This document shows, in pieces, positions 1 to 5,947 of a stretch of 12,628 nt of DNA. Each line of letters starts with the position of its first letter. The first letter of the stretch is position 1. The position numbers and the translations under genes are program-made. The stretch spans positions 1-12,628 of the forward strand of contig RGAX01000063.1 of NCBI GenBank assembly GCA_009919985.1. The letters run 5' to 3'. A model generated the notes under the pieces. It saw only the letters and a program-made list of their open reading frames with translations, made no database searches and was not told the DNA's origin. Source of the stretch: Opitutaceae bacterium. GTDB lineage: Bacteria > Verrucomicrobiota > Verrucomicrobiia > Opitutales > Opitutaceae.

Positions 1-169
1 TTTCATTTAATTGTAACTCAATTTGTGCATGTGCAGCCTGTTTACGGGCGCGTGTTTCGGGACTTATAGTAACCGTAGAGGTATTATTGTCGGGTGCATG
101 TTTTTGAATTTGCGCAAAACCACATTGAAAACCCAGTATAAAAAAAGCAATTACAATTATTTGTTTCAT
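1..169 (-). CDS. Partial secreted protein, N-terminal 56 residues (runs off left edge)
   Basis: Reading the minus strand from the ATG at 169-167 gives 56 codons with no stop before the window edge. The N-terminus is a classic Sec signal peptide: MKQ, then a hydrophobic stretch (IIVIAFFILGF), then CGFA|Q, with a plausible signal peptidase I cut after residue 20. The mature part begins IQKHAPDNN and becomes hydrophilic (ETRARKQAAHAQIE), so the product is exported or periplasmic; its function cannot be told. No lipobox precedes the Cys at residue 16. There is no Shine-Dalgarno site upstream, only an AT-rich leader. GC is about 35% in bases 1-180 against roughly 65% further in, and the 'FAQ' signal-peptide ending is common in Bacteroidota, so a transferred or accessory gene is possible. 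The overlapping plus-strand frame at 23-337 has no signal or domain and I regard it as a shadow. Confidence 0.65.
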   Translation of the reverse strand, partial: MKQIIVIAFFILGFQCGFAQIQKHAPDNNTSTVTISPETRARKQAAHAQIELQLNE

Positions 170-415
170 GTTATAAATGTAAAATTAAAACACCTTCACA
201 AACGCATGCGCCGTGTCCTCCATCCGAAACGCGCGATCATGCCTGCTTTCCAAAACAAAAACCCCCGCCGCGTTAAAAGTAACTTCAATTGGACGCCGAG
301 CGAGCGGTTCAAACATATACATCTCATTTTAACTTAATTGCCCGATCTGCCAAGCTTGATTGCCCGGCCCGCCAAGACACCTCCCTCTATTTTTGCTAAG
401 GTTTTATTCCGCTCC
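170..415. other. Divergent intergenic region with GC shift
   Basis: This gap separates the minus-strand partial gene from the plus-strand Rieske gene, so promoters for both should lie here. Composition climbs from strongly AT-rich (170-190 has almost no G or C) to GC-rich. I see no convincing sigma-70 promoter pair in either direction. The only ordered element I found is a 22-bp tandem repeat at 334-377, listed separately. No RNA gene was recognised. Confidence 0.5.
334..377. repeat. Two-copy 22-bp imperfect tandem repeat upstream of the Rieske gene
   Basis: Bases 334-355 and 356-377 align without gaps at 17 of 22 positions; both contain the core ATTGCCCG followed by GCCAAG. The unit ends 38 bp before the preferred start codon of the Rieske gene. 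A 22-bp spacing is about two helical turns, which would suit two regulator dimers on one face of the DNA, but chance duplication is equally possible. Confidence 0.45.
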
Positions 416-1477
416 ATGCATCTCGACGAAGACCACGTCCTCCATTCTCTCCGCGCCACCTGGCAACCCGTGGCCAACTCCGCGAGTCTCGGCCCCGGCG
501 CGGTAATGGGTGTAACTTTGCTCGAAACGGAGCTCGTCTTGGCGCGTTTTACCGAGGGTCGCCTTCTTGCCGCAGATGTCGCTTGCCCCCATAAGGGCGC
601 ACGTCTTTCCGCCGGTTGCATCCGCGGGGGTGAACTGATGTGCCCTTATCACGGCTGGCGCTTTGATCCGACGGGTGCCTGCCAATCCATCCCGTCCCTC
701 GTCGAGCCCAACGCTGCAAAACTCGCCCTATCACATCTGCGCACCTACGCTGTGCAAGAGCGCTACGGGTTCATCTGGATCCAACTTAACTCCACACCCG
801 CCGCAGACGGCACGGTCACTATGTTGCCTGAAGTGCCAGAATTTGAAGACCCACGCTGGACCTACATCATGGGCCCGCCCATGGCGTTTGCGACCGGCTG
901 GCGCCGCGAAGTCGAAAACTATCTCGATATGACCCATTTCGCCTTCGCCCACGCTACCACACTGGGCAAAGCCGCCGACCACCGTCTTCCGCCGATGGAT
1001 ATCTGCGAAACTGCCGATGGCGGTTTCCAGATGGACGCGCCCTTCCCGGCCCTCGCCAGTCCCGCGGAGCCTCCCGGCAAACTCCAGAGCGCCCACCACC
1101 GCACCCAACGCGGCTACTTACCCAACTTTACCACCATTCGCCAAAGCTTCGCCGACGGCGACTCCCGCGTCCTCTTGCACGTTCCTTCGCCCCGCACGCG
1201 CACGAGTTGCACGGTCTTTTGGTCGCTCGCGATTTCACCTGGCTTCGACGGCCCAACGCCCGCCACTCAACTCGAATTCGCAGTCCGCGTCCTCGATGAA
1301 GATCGCCTCATGTGCGAAAATCAAATCCCTGCCGAAGTTCCCATTAACCCGGGCCGCGGCGGCTGGGGCGTCCTCGTAATGCCCGGCGACACCCTCGCCA
1401 ACACCTTCCAAAAACAACTCCGCCGCTGGCTCACCAGCCGTCCCGCCGCGGAGACCCTCGCTGAAATATCAGCATAA
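416..1477 (+). CDS. Rieske [2Fe-2S] mononuclear iron oxygenase, alpha subunit (VanA/PaO-like)
   Basis: Predicted cytoplasmic oxygenase of 353 residues that uses O2 and electrons from a separate reductase to hydroxylate or demethylate a substrate; the substrate cannot be named. The Rieske cluster motif is C57-x-H59, 16 residues, C76-x-x-H79, followed by GW. The catalytic iron site appears as D171-x-x-H174-x4-H179 inside ENYLDMTHFAFAH; a C-terminal EDRLMCENQ segment resembles the VanA-type C-terminal region that helps complete the active site. The length fits single-component-type alpha subunits (about 350). The frame is open from a TTG at 338, but I prefer ATG 416 because the family N-terminus (W-x-P-V-A) begins about 15 residues later; a weak AAGG lies 14 bases upstream. 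No ferredoxin or reductase gene is nearby. A MetE-type methyltransferase follows 70 bp downstream on the same strand. Confidence 0.88.
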   Translation: MHLDEDHVLHSLRATWQPVANSASLGPGAVMGVTLLETELVLARFTEGRLLAADVACPHKGARLSAGCIRGGELMCPYHGWRFDPTGACQSIPSLVEPNAAKLALSHLRTYAVQERYGFIWIQLNSTPAADGTVTMLPEVPEFEDPRWTYIMGPPMAFATGWRREVENYLDMTHFAFAHATTLGKAADHRLPPMDICETADGGFQMDAPFPALASPAEPPGKLQSAHHRTQRGYLPNFTTIRQSFADGDSRVLLHVPSPRTRTSCTVFWSLAISPGFDGPTPATQLEFAVRVLDEDRLMCENQIPAEVPINPGRGGWGVLVMPGDTLANTFQKQLRRWLTSRPAAETLAEISA

Positions 1478-1547
1478 TCCCGCTCGCCACCCCCCAGCTT
1501 TGTAGGCCCAACTTAACTTTCTCTTTTTCACACCCCCACCTATCACC

Positions 1548-2498
1548 ATGGCTAAACCCAGCATCCTCACCACCACCGTCGGTTCCTATCCTGTTCCAGA
1601 CTGGCTCGCGGCCCTTCCCTCCGAGCAAGCCGTCATCGACGCCACGCGCGTCGTTTTCGACATTCAGCACCAGGCCGGCATCGACCTACCCACCGACGGA
1701 GAGCTCTATCGTTTCGACGTCAACCACCCTGACACCAACGGCATGATCGAATACTTCATTCGTCCTATGTCCGGCATCAACGGCCAGGTCGGCCGCTCCA
1801 TCACTGAAGAATTCTCCCGCCATCATCCGATGGGGTTCCGCCGCAAGCCCGCTGGCGTCGTCACCGGCGCCGGTGACTTCAAATTCACCGTCACGAGCCC
1901 CTACATGCTCGCGCGCACGCTGCTCGACCACCACTACGGCAGCTTCGACAAGCTCACCATGGCCCTCGGCCACGTCCTCGCCGCCCAGATGCCTGGCCTA
2001 CCCGCCGCCTGCGTCCAAGTCGACGAAGCTAACATCCCCGGCAACCCCAAAGACGCCCCCCTCGCCGCCGCTTCGATGAACCTCGTCCTCGACGCCATCG
2101 ACAACAAGACCGAGCGCGCCGTCCACTTTTGCTTCGGCAACTACGGCGGTCAGACGATCCAGAAGGGCAACTGGAAAGCCCTCCTCGATTTCCTCAACGC
2201 CCTCCACACCGACCACCTCGTTCTCGAACTCGCCCACCGTCCTGCCAGCGACCTCGATGCTCTCAAACACATCGACAAGAAAATCGCCCTCGGCGTCGGC
2301 GTGATCGACATCAAGGTGAACCACATCGAGACCGCCGACGAAGTCGCCGCGCGCATCGAAGCTGTGGAAAAGAAAGTCGGCCCCGGCCGCGTGAAGTGGG
2401 TCCACCCCGATTGCGGTTTCTGGATGCTCAAACGCTCCATCGCCGACCGCAAAATGGAAGCCCTCGTCCTCGGCCGCGACAAATACCTCGGTCGCTGA
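1548..2498 (+). CDS. Stand-alone MetE-type (cobalamin-independent methionine synthase II) zinc methyltransferase domain protein
   Basis: A 316-residue protein of the UROD/MetE-like TIM-barrel superfamily, corresponding to the catalytic C-terminal half of MetE without its N-terminal folate-binding half. It starts with the typical TTTVGSYPVP motif (residues 8-17). The MetE zinc ligands are all recognisable: H193-x-C195 (HFCFG), E227 (VLELAHR) and C289 (HPDCGFW), so thiol activation by zinc is expected. Possible roles are methyl transfer to homocysteine, as in folate-independent core-MetE families such as MesA-MesD, or another thiol alkyl transfer, as in epoxyalkane:coenzyme M transferase. The sequence alone does not decide. 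It lies 70 bp behind the Rieske oxygenase and is probably co-transcribed; transcription should end at the hairpin at 2527-2555. No clear Shine-Dalgarno site precedes ATG 1548, yet the family N-terminus supports this start. Confidence 0.85.
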   Translation: MAKPSILTTTVGSYPVPDWLAALPSEQAVIDATRVVFDIQHQAGIDLPTDGELYRFDVNHPDTNGMIEYFIRPMSGINGQVGRSITEEFSRHHPMGFRRKPAGVVTGAGDFKFTVTSPYMLARTLLDHHYGSFDKLTMALGHVLAAQMPGLPAACVQVDEANIPGNPKDAPLAAASMNLVLDAIDNKTERAVHFCFGNYGGQTIQKGNWKALLDFLNALHTDHLVLELAHRPASDLDALKHIDKKIALGVGVIDIKVNHIETADEVAARIEAVEKKVGPGRVKWVHPDCGFWMLKRSIADRKMEALVLGRDKYLGR

Positions 2499-2526
2499 AC
2501 CGCCCGCGGTTCACCGCGTTTACCGC

Positions 2527-2555
2527 AGGCCGCGCCTCACCGCGCGGCCTTTTTT
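2527..2555 (+). terminator. Rho-independent terminator after the MetE-like gene
   Basis: A perfect 9-bp stem, AGGCCGCGC (2527-2535) with GCGCGGCCT (2542-2550), closes a 6-base loop and runs into six T's (2550-2555). It lies 29 bp after the MetE-like stop codon. A degenerate copy of the same sequence lies 650 bp downstream. Confidence 0.85.
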
Positions 2556-2570
2556 GCGCCCAGCCGCCGC
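2527..2570. repeat. 44-bp imperfect direct repeat, copy 1 (left of the toxin-antitoxin module)
   Basis: Aligned without gaps to 3177-3220, 39 of 44 bases match, including a 16-base exact run (CTTTTTTGCGCCCAGC) and a 12-base run. This copy carries the intact terminator hairpin. Read on the minus strand, it would encode R-L-G-A-K-K-A-A-R-stop, nearly the same tail as the real ceramidase-like gene has in copy 2. Confidence 0.85.
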
Positions 2571-2580
2571 GTGCCTCGCG

Positions 2581-2607
2581 TTGACACGCGTGTGAGCGCA
2601 CTACACC
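2581..2607 (+). promoter_or_regulatory. Candidate promoter of the toxin-antitoxin operon
   Basis: A perfect -35 consensus TTGACA stands at 2581-2586. The best -10 candidate, TACACC at 2602-2607, is imperfect and the spacer is short (15 bases). A start near 2613-2616 would give a leaderless or almost leaderless antitoxin mRNA, in line with the absence of a ribosome binding site before ATG 2616. A perfect 10-bp palindrome, ACACGCGTGT (2584-2593), overlaps the -35 and may be a second regulator site. Confidence 0.45.
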
Positions 2608-2615
2608 TGTAGTGC
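2598..2615. promoter_or_regulatory. Palindromic operator abutting the antitoxin start codon
   Basis: GCACTACA-CC-TGTAGTGC is a perfect 8-bp inverted repeat with a 2-base centre, ending exactly one base before ATG 2616. Ribbon-helix-helix antitoxins usually repress their own operon by binding such palindromes, and this one overlaps the candidate -10. Binding itself is inferred. Confidence 0.65.
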
Positions 2616-2924
2616 ATGAGCTCCGCGACTGTTCCCACCTCAATTCGGCTCACCGCCGCCGAGAAACGCCGCATCGCTATCGCCGCCCGCAAACGTGGCC
2701 TGAGCCCCGCCACCTACATAAAGCGTGTCGCCCTCGAAAGCACCCAAAGCTCCATCACCAGCGACGCCAAACTCGAACGCCTCGCCACCCTCGTGCGCTC
2801 CGTCTACGATGCCGTCGAAGACGAAATCGACTACCGAGCCGCCGCCGCCGCTTGGGGACGTCACCTCAAAAGCGGAGCCAAGACCATGAGCGGCGAGGAG
2901 GCTCGTCATGCGTTGGGACTTTGA
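2616..2924 (+). CDS. Ribbon-helix-helix antitoxin (RelB/CopG-like)
   Basis: 102 residues. The N-terminal third (about residues 5-42, TVPTSIRLTAAEKRRIAIAA then RGLSPATYIKRVALE) has the layout of a ribbon-helix-helix DNA-binding domain: a short polar strand (TSIRLT) and two helices. The remainder is helical and acidic in the middle (AVEDEIDY), ending in SGEEARHALGL, a tail typical of RelB-type antitoxins that wraps the toxin. It should neutralise the RelE-like toxin encoded next and, with it, repress the operon at the 18-bp palindrome that touches the start codon. The gene overlaps the toxin start by 17 bases, so translation is coupled. No Shine-Dalgarno site precedes ATG 2616, suggesting leaderless translation. 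A +2 frame open from 2612 has no family resemblance and is a shadow. Confidence 0.88.
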   Translation: MSSATVPTSIRLTAAEKRRIAIAARKRGLSPATYIKRVALESTQSSITSDAKLERLATLVRSVYDAVEDEIDYRAAAAAWGRHLKSGAKTMSGEEARHALGL

Positions 2925-3177
2925 ACTGAGCCCTGAGGCGGTCAAACAGCTTGAGAAAATCGGCCATTCGGCCGCAGAGAGTATTTTAGGGTTTCTCGAA
3001 AAACGCATCCGTGGCGCTGCAGATCCAATGACCTTCGGCAAAGCCCTTCGCGGCGAGCTCAAGGGTTTTTGGCGCTACCGCGTGAAAGACTACCGCATAC
3101 TCTGTCGGATCGAGGAGTGCCGCGTCGTTGTCATCGTTATCGCCGTCGGCCACCGCTCGAGCATTTACGAAAACTAA
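2908..3177 (+). CDS. RelE/ParE-superfamily toxin, RelE type
   Basis: 89 residues, the usual RelE size. The family signature is clear: W3-x-F-x-L-S-P-x-A-x-x-Q-L near the start, DPMTFGKALRGELKGFWRYRVKDYRIL in the centre (residues 39-65), and the VGHRSSIY end (80-87). Basic residues K52, R56, R58, R63 and R83 plus Y87 occupy the places where RelE enzymes hold catalytic arginines/lysines and the C-terminal Tyr, so ribosome-dependent mRNA cleavage is the likely activity and the toxin looks intact. ParE-type gyrase poisons lack this full set, hence the RelE assignment. ATG 2908 lies inside the antitoxin 3' end, with GGCGAGGAGG serving as a ribosome binding site just upstream. It converges with the ceramidase-like gene, only 9 bases separating the two stops. 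Confidence 0.92.
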   Translation: MRWDFELSPEAVKQLEKIGHSAAESILGFLEKRIRGAADPMTFGKALRGELKGFWRYRVKDYRILCRIEECRVVVIVIAVGHRSSIYEN

Positions 3178-3220
3178 AGCCGAGCCTCACCGCGCAGTCT
3201 TTTTTGCGCCCAGCTGCCGC
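3177..3220. repeat. 44-bp imperfect direct repeat, copy 2 (right of the toxin-antitoxin module, inside a gene end)
   Basis: Partner of 2527-2570 at an offset of exactly 650 bp, 39 of 44 identical. Four of the five differences fall in the hairpin arms and break the stem (three mismatches and one G-T wobble), so this copy should not work as a terminator. On the minus strand, bases 3187-3213 encode the last nine residues, QLGAKKTAR, of the ceramidase-like protein before its stop. Confidence 0.85.
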
Positions 3221-4575
3221 GCCAACTTGGCCAACGCTCGGATCAAGTCCTGATCCACTCGCGCGTACGGCAACTCACCCATCATCAGCGGCACAAAATC
3301 ATCCGAATAACCTGCCCTCCGCTGCGCCGCCGCATCCGGTGCGTAGCCGTTGCCACCAACTAAGCTCACGACCCAGGTGGCCACGTGCGGACTGTTTTTC
3401 AAAATCACCGACTGCAAGCTGTGGTACACTTCCAACCCGCAGCCCAACAACGCCACCGGCCCGATCCTCAAACCATGCACGCGTACCGGCGGATTTGGCG
3501 CCACCCGCCCGCGCCACTCCGTGAGCAACGCCCGCATACCCTGTAACCGGGCCATCTCCATTCCGCGCGTGTGCAAAGGCGGTAACCCGCCCGCGTGGGG
3601 AAAATCTGTCACGCCGGCTTCGGTGAAAATTTTTTCCAAAGCCGACACCCGCTTGAGTACCCGAGCCTTCGACCAAGCCACGCGAGTAAATTTAATTTCA
3701 TCACTCACGTTAACCAAAGCGTTAGCCGCGCACGCGACCGGTCGCGCCACGCGCAATCCACGCGCCACCGCTCCTACATACTGACGCGCGATCGCGTTCA
3801 AGGCCCGCCGCGATTCCCGCGGTACGCGGTGGTTCAACTTCGGGTTAACATCGCCCAGCGCTCCCGGCAAAAAAATCGCTACCGCACCCGCGTGCTTCGC
3901 TTCCAGTTGAATCGAGGCCAGTCCGACAAAATCCCCGTGAATCGCCGCGGTTTTTTCGCCATAAACAACCGGGTGGCAGCCGAAATGGTGGAGCAACCCG
4001 ACCAGTTTTCCTCCCGCACCATACGCTGCCAACACGCGTACGGTCGGGTCCGTCTGCTCGGGCTTTGCCGGCCGCCAACGAAGATTCATCCGCTCCGCAA
4101 AATTCGCGTTCAGCGCAAAACCCGTGTCTGTCTCGCGGTTCACAGCAATGCCTTCACACGCGACGTGTGCGTGTCGCCACTCGACCTCGGCCAGCGCCGC
4201 CTTAGCACGGACCGCTGCCTCGGCCGCCCGTGCGGGCAATGTCTCCAAATAAACCGCATCCGGCTCACCCCACCCAAACATCCCGCCGACCGAGGGCGCA
4301 CTGTGCGTGTGCGTAGAAGATAAAAACACCTCATCCGCTCGGCAACCCACGCGCGCAGCGACAACCGCGCGAATGCGCTCGGCCAAGGGCCGCGGCGTTC
4401 CACACAACTCCACACTCAGCAACACGACATTCGTTTTTCCGTCACGAATCACTGCCGCACGCGCCGCAAGGGGCGCGACGATTTCCTGCGCCGCGCGATT
4501 GCGGTACGGCCCGTAGCCAGCCAATTGAACGCCTAGGCGCGGCGTGAGGTCGCTCTTGCCGAAGCCCGCTTTCAT
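3187..4575 (-). CDS. Neutral/alkaline ceramidase-like metallohydrolase, nucleophile position Asn
   Basis: 462 residues, without a signal peptide, so probably cytoplasmic. The neutral ceramidase N-terminal domain is recognisable in order: AGFGKSDLTP (3-12), STHTHS with H89 and H91, NR (146-147), HHFGCHP with H201, HGDFVG (213-218) and LPGALGDVNP (236-245). E382 (CGLEVY) and Y411 (GNGYAP) fit the Glu and Tyr metal ligands, so the zinc site seems intact. In true neutral ceramidases the GDxS motif supplies the nucleophilic Ser; here that residue is N244. It therefore may not cleave ceramide; a different amide or sugar-like substrate is likelier. ATG 4575 shares one base with the stop of the aminotransferase upstream (TGATG), so the two are translationally coupled. 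The last codons come from repeat copy 2. Confidence 0.8.
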   Translation of the reverse strand: MKAGFGKSDLTPRLGVQLAGYGPYRNRAAQEIVAPLAARAAVIRDGKTNVVLLSVELCGTPRPLAERIRAVVAARVGCRADEVFLSSTHTHSAPSVGGMFGWGEPDAVYLETLPARAAEAAVRAKAALAEVEWRHAHVACEGIAVNRETDTGFALNANFAERMNLRWRPAKPEQTDPTVRVLAAYGAGGKLVGLLHHFGCHPVVYGEKTAAIHGDFVGLASIQLEAKHAGAVAIFLPGALGDVNPKLNHRVPRESRRALNAIARQYVGAVARGLRVARPVACAANALVNVSDEIKFTRVAWSKARVLKRVSALEKIFTEAGVTDFPHAGGLPPLHTRGMEMARLQGMRALLTEWRGRVAPNPPVRVHGLRIGPVALLGCGLEVYHSLQSVILKNSPHVATWVVSLVGGNGYAPDAAAQRRAGYSDDFVPLMMGELPYARVDQDLIRALAKLARQLGAKKTAR

Positions 4576-5900
4576 CAGCGTCGCGCCGGCGCGGTCGGTC
4601 CCGCCGTGCGCTCGTGATCGCGCAGCGCCCCGATATTTGCTTCTACTTTCAAAATAATCTCGGCCATACGGCTCACCATTTCTTCGTTAGGATCAACGAA
4701 GTCAAAACGCGTCTCGATCGAGTTGGCCACGCGCCAACGGCACTGCGGCAACGCCATCCCTCGATAATCCACCCCCGAGCGCTCGAGCGCCGCGAGCCAC
4801 GAGACGCGCGGGCCACGGTAATCCTGCCAGTGTAGCCGCGCCCAATCCGGGATCGGCGACGGCACATAACCAAAGGCCATCATGCCTTCTGCCTTCATCG
4901 CCGCCGCGAAGGTATTGCGCGACACACCCGCCGCCACGGGATCAAAATTCATCGTGAGCAGATGATAAACCGGCTTCACGCCCGCCGCGTAGTCGGGCAT
5001 CCGCAAAAATTTCGCCGCGGCTATTTTACTCCGTAATAGCTCCGCGTGCCGGCGACGCTCAGCGATCCAGCCGTCGATTCGGCCAAATTGTTCTGTCAGT
5101 AATACCGCGTTCAAAGGCGTCACGCGATACGTATACACGAGCGAATCCACCCAGGGCCGCAGCGCGTCTGGGAAATCTTTTTCCGGCGAGCGTCCCATGT
5201 GCTGCCCTATCATCGCACCTTTCCAAAAAACAGATTCGTCCGGCGTAACGAGATAACCGGCCTCCGTCGTCGGCAGCACTTTGCCGCCCATACAGGAAAA
5301 TCCTGCGGCATCACCGACGTTACCCACACGCAAACCGTCGATCTCAGCGCCGTGCGCTTGGCTGCCGTCTTCGACGAGCTTCAAGCCGCGGCGGTCGGCG
5401 ATTTCGCGTAAGCGGCGTAAGTTCGCGGGTTGCCCAAAAATATGCACCGCGAGAATCGCCTTCGTGCGCGGCGTGATTGCCGCCTCCACTGCCGCCGGAT
5501 CGATCAAGCCCGTGTCGCGCTCCACATCCACAAAGATCGGAATCGCATTCTGGTGCAAAATACAAGAGGTCGACGCGCCCCAGGTGTAAGGTGTCGTGAT
5601 CACTTCATCGCCCGAGCAAATTTCCAAACCCGCCAGCGCCGCCTGCAACGCCGCGTGGCCCGAGCTGCACGCCAACACCCGACGTCCGCCGTGATAACGT
5701 GAGATCGTTTCTTCGGCCTCTGCGATTTCCGGCGAATGAAACCGCCCGAGTCCAACGGCCTTGCCCGCGCGCAAGACTTCGCCAACACGCTCAATCGCTC
5801 GCTCCGAAAATACAGGGAACTTCGAGTACACCACTTCGCCCACTGGCGTGCCGCCAAGCAGGGCCAATTTCGACGCCAAGGAGGAAGAATGTGTGCTCAT
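4575..5900 (-). CDS. DegT/DnrJ/EryC1/StrS-family PLP aminotransferase
   Basis: 441 residues of the fold-type I sugar aminotransferase family. It opens with LALLGGTPV (12-20), seen in many catabolic or antibiotic-sugar members. PLP features: SSGHAAL (79-85) for the phosphate loop, D178 in VEDGSQAHGA pairing with the pyridine nitrogen, Q181, and the Schiff-base lysine K207 in FSCMGGKVLPTTEAG. With Lys present it should transaminate (or dehydrate) a keto or amino sugar/cyclitol; the substrate is unknown. The length is somewhat above the usual 370-400, through a longer C-terminus ending ERTAGPTAPARR. The gene lies 47 bp behind the AraC regulator and overlaps the ceramidase-like gene by one base, so it is part of one unit. 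No Shine-Dalgarno site is visible before ATG 5900. Confidence 0.88.
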   Translation of the reverse strand: MSTHSSSLASKLALLGGTPVGEVVYSKFPVFSERAIERVGEVLRAGKAVGLGRFHSPEIAEAEETISRYHGGRRVLACSSGHAALQAALAGLEICSGDEVITTPYTWGASTSCILHQNAIPIFVDVERDTGLIDPAAVEAAITPRTKAILAVHIFGQPANLRRLREIADRRGLKLVEDGSQAHGAEIDGLRVGNVGDAAGFSCMGGKVLPTTEAGYLVTPDESVFWKGAMIGQHMGRSPEKDFPDALRPWVDSLVYTYRVTPLNAVLLTEQFGRIDGWIAERRRHAELLRSKIAAAKFLRMPDYAAGVKPVYHLLTMNFDPVAAGVSRNTFAAAMKAEGMMAFGYVPSPIPDWARLHWQDYRGPRVSWLAALERSGVDYRGMALPQCRWRVANSIETRFDFVDPNEEMVSRMAEIILKVEANIGALRDHERTAGPTAPARR

Positions 5901-5947
5901 AAGGTTATCAATCTACCACGTCGCTCCCTCCGCGGGAATAGCCGCAC

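Noticed and set aside
23..337. Plus-strand 104-codon open frame at the left edge
   Set aside because: Basic, low-complexity translation without domain or ribosome binding site; the opposite strand carries a clear signal peptide over the same bases.
2129..2584. Plus-strand 151-codon open frame across the MetE-like gene end
   Set aside because: Arg/Pro-rich out-of-frame reading of a conserved gene and of the terminator.
3177..3206. Second terminator after the toxin gene
   Set aside because: The sequence resembles the terminator at 2527-2555, but three mismatches and a wobble break the stem, so I list it only as a repeat.
3595..4323. Plus-strand 242-codon open frame
   Set aside because: Antisense to the ceramidase-like gene, Arg-rich translation typical of a GC-rich shadow frame.
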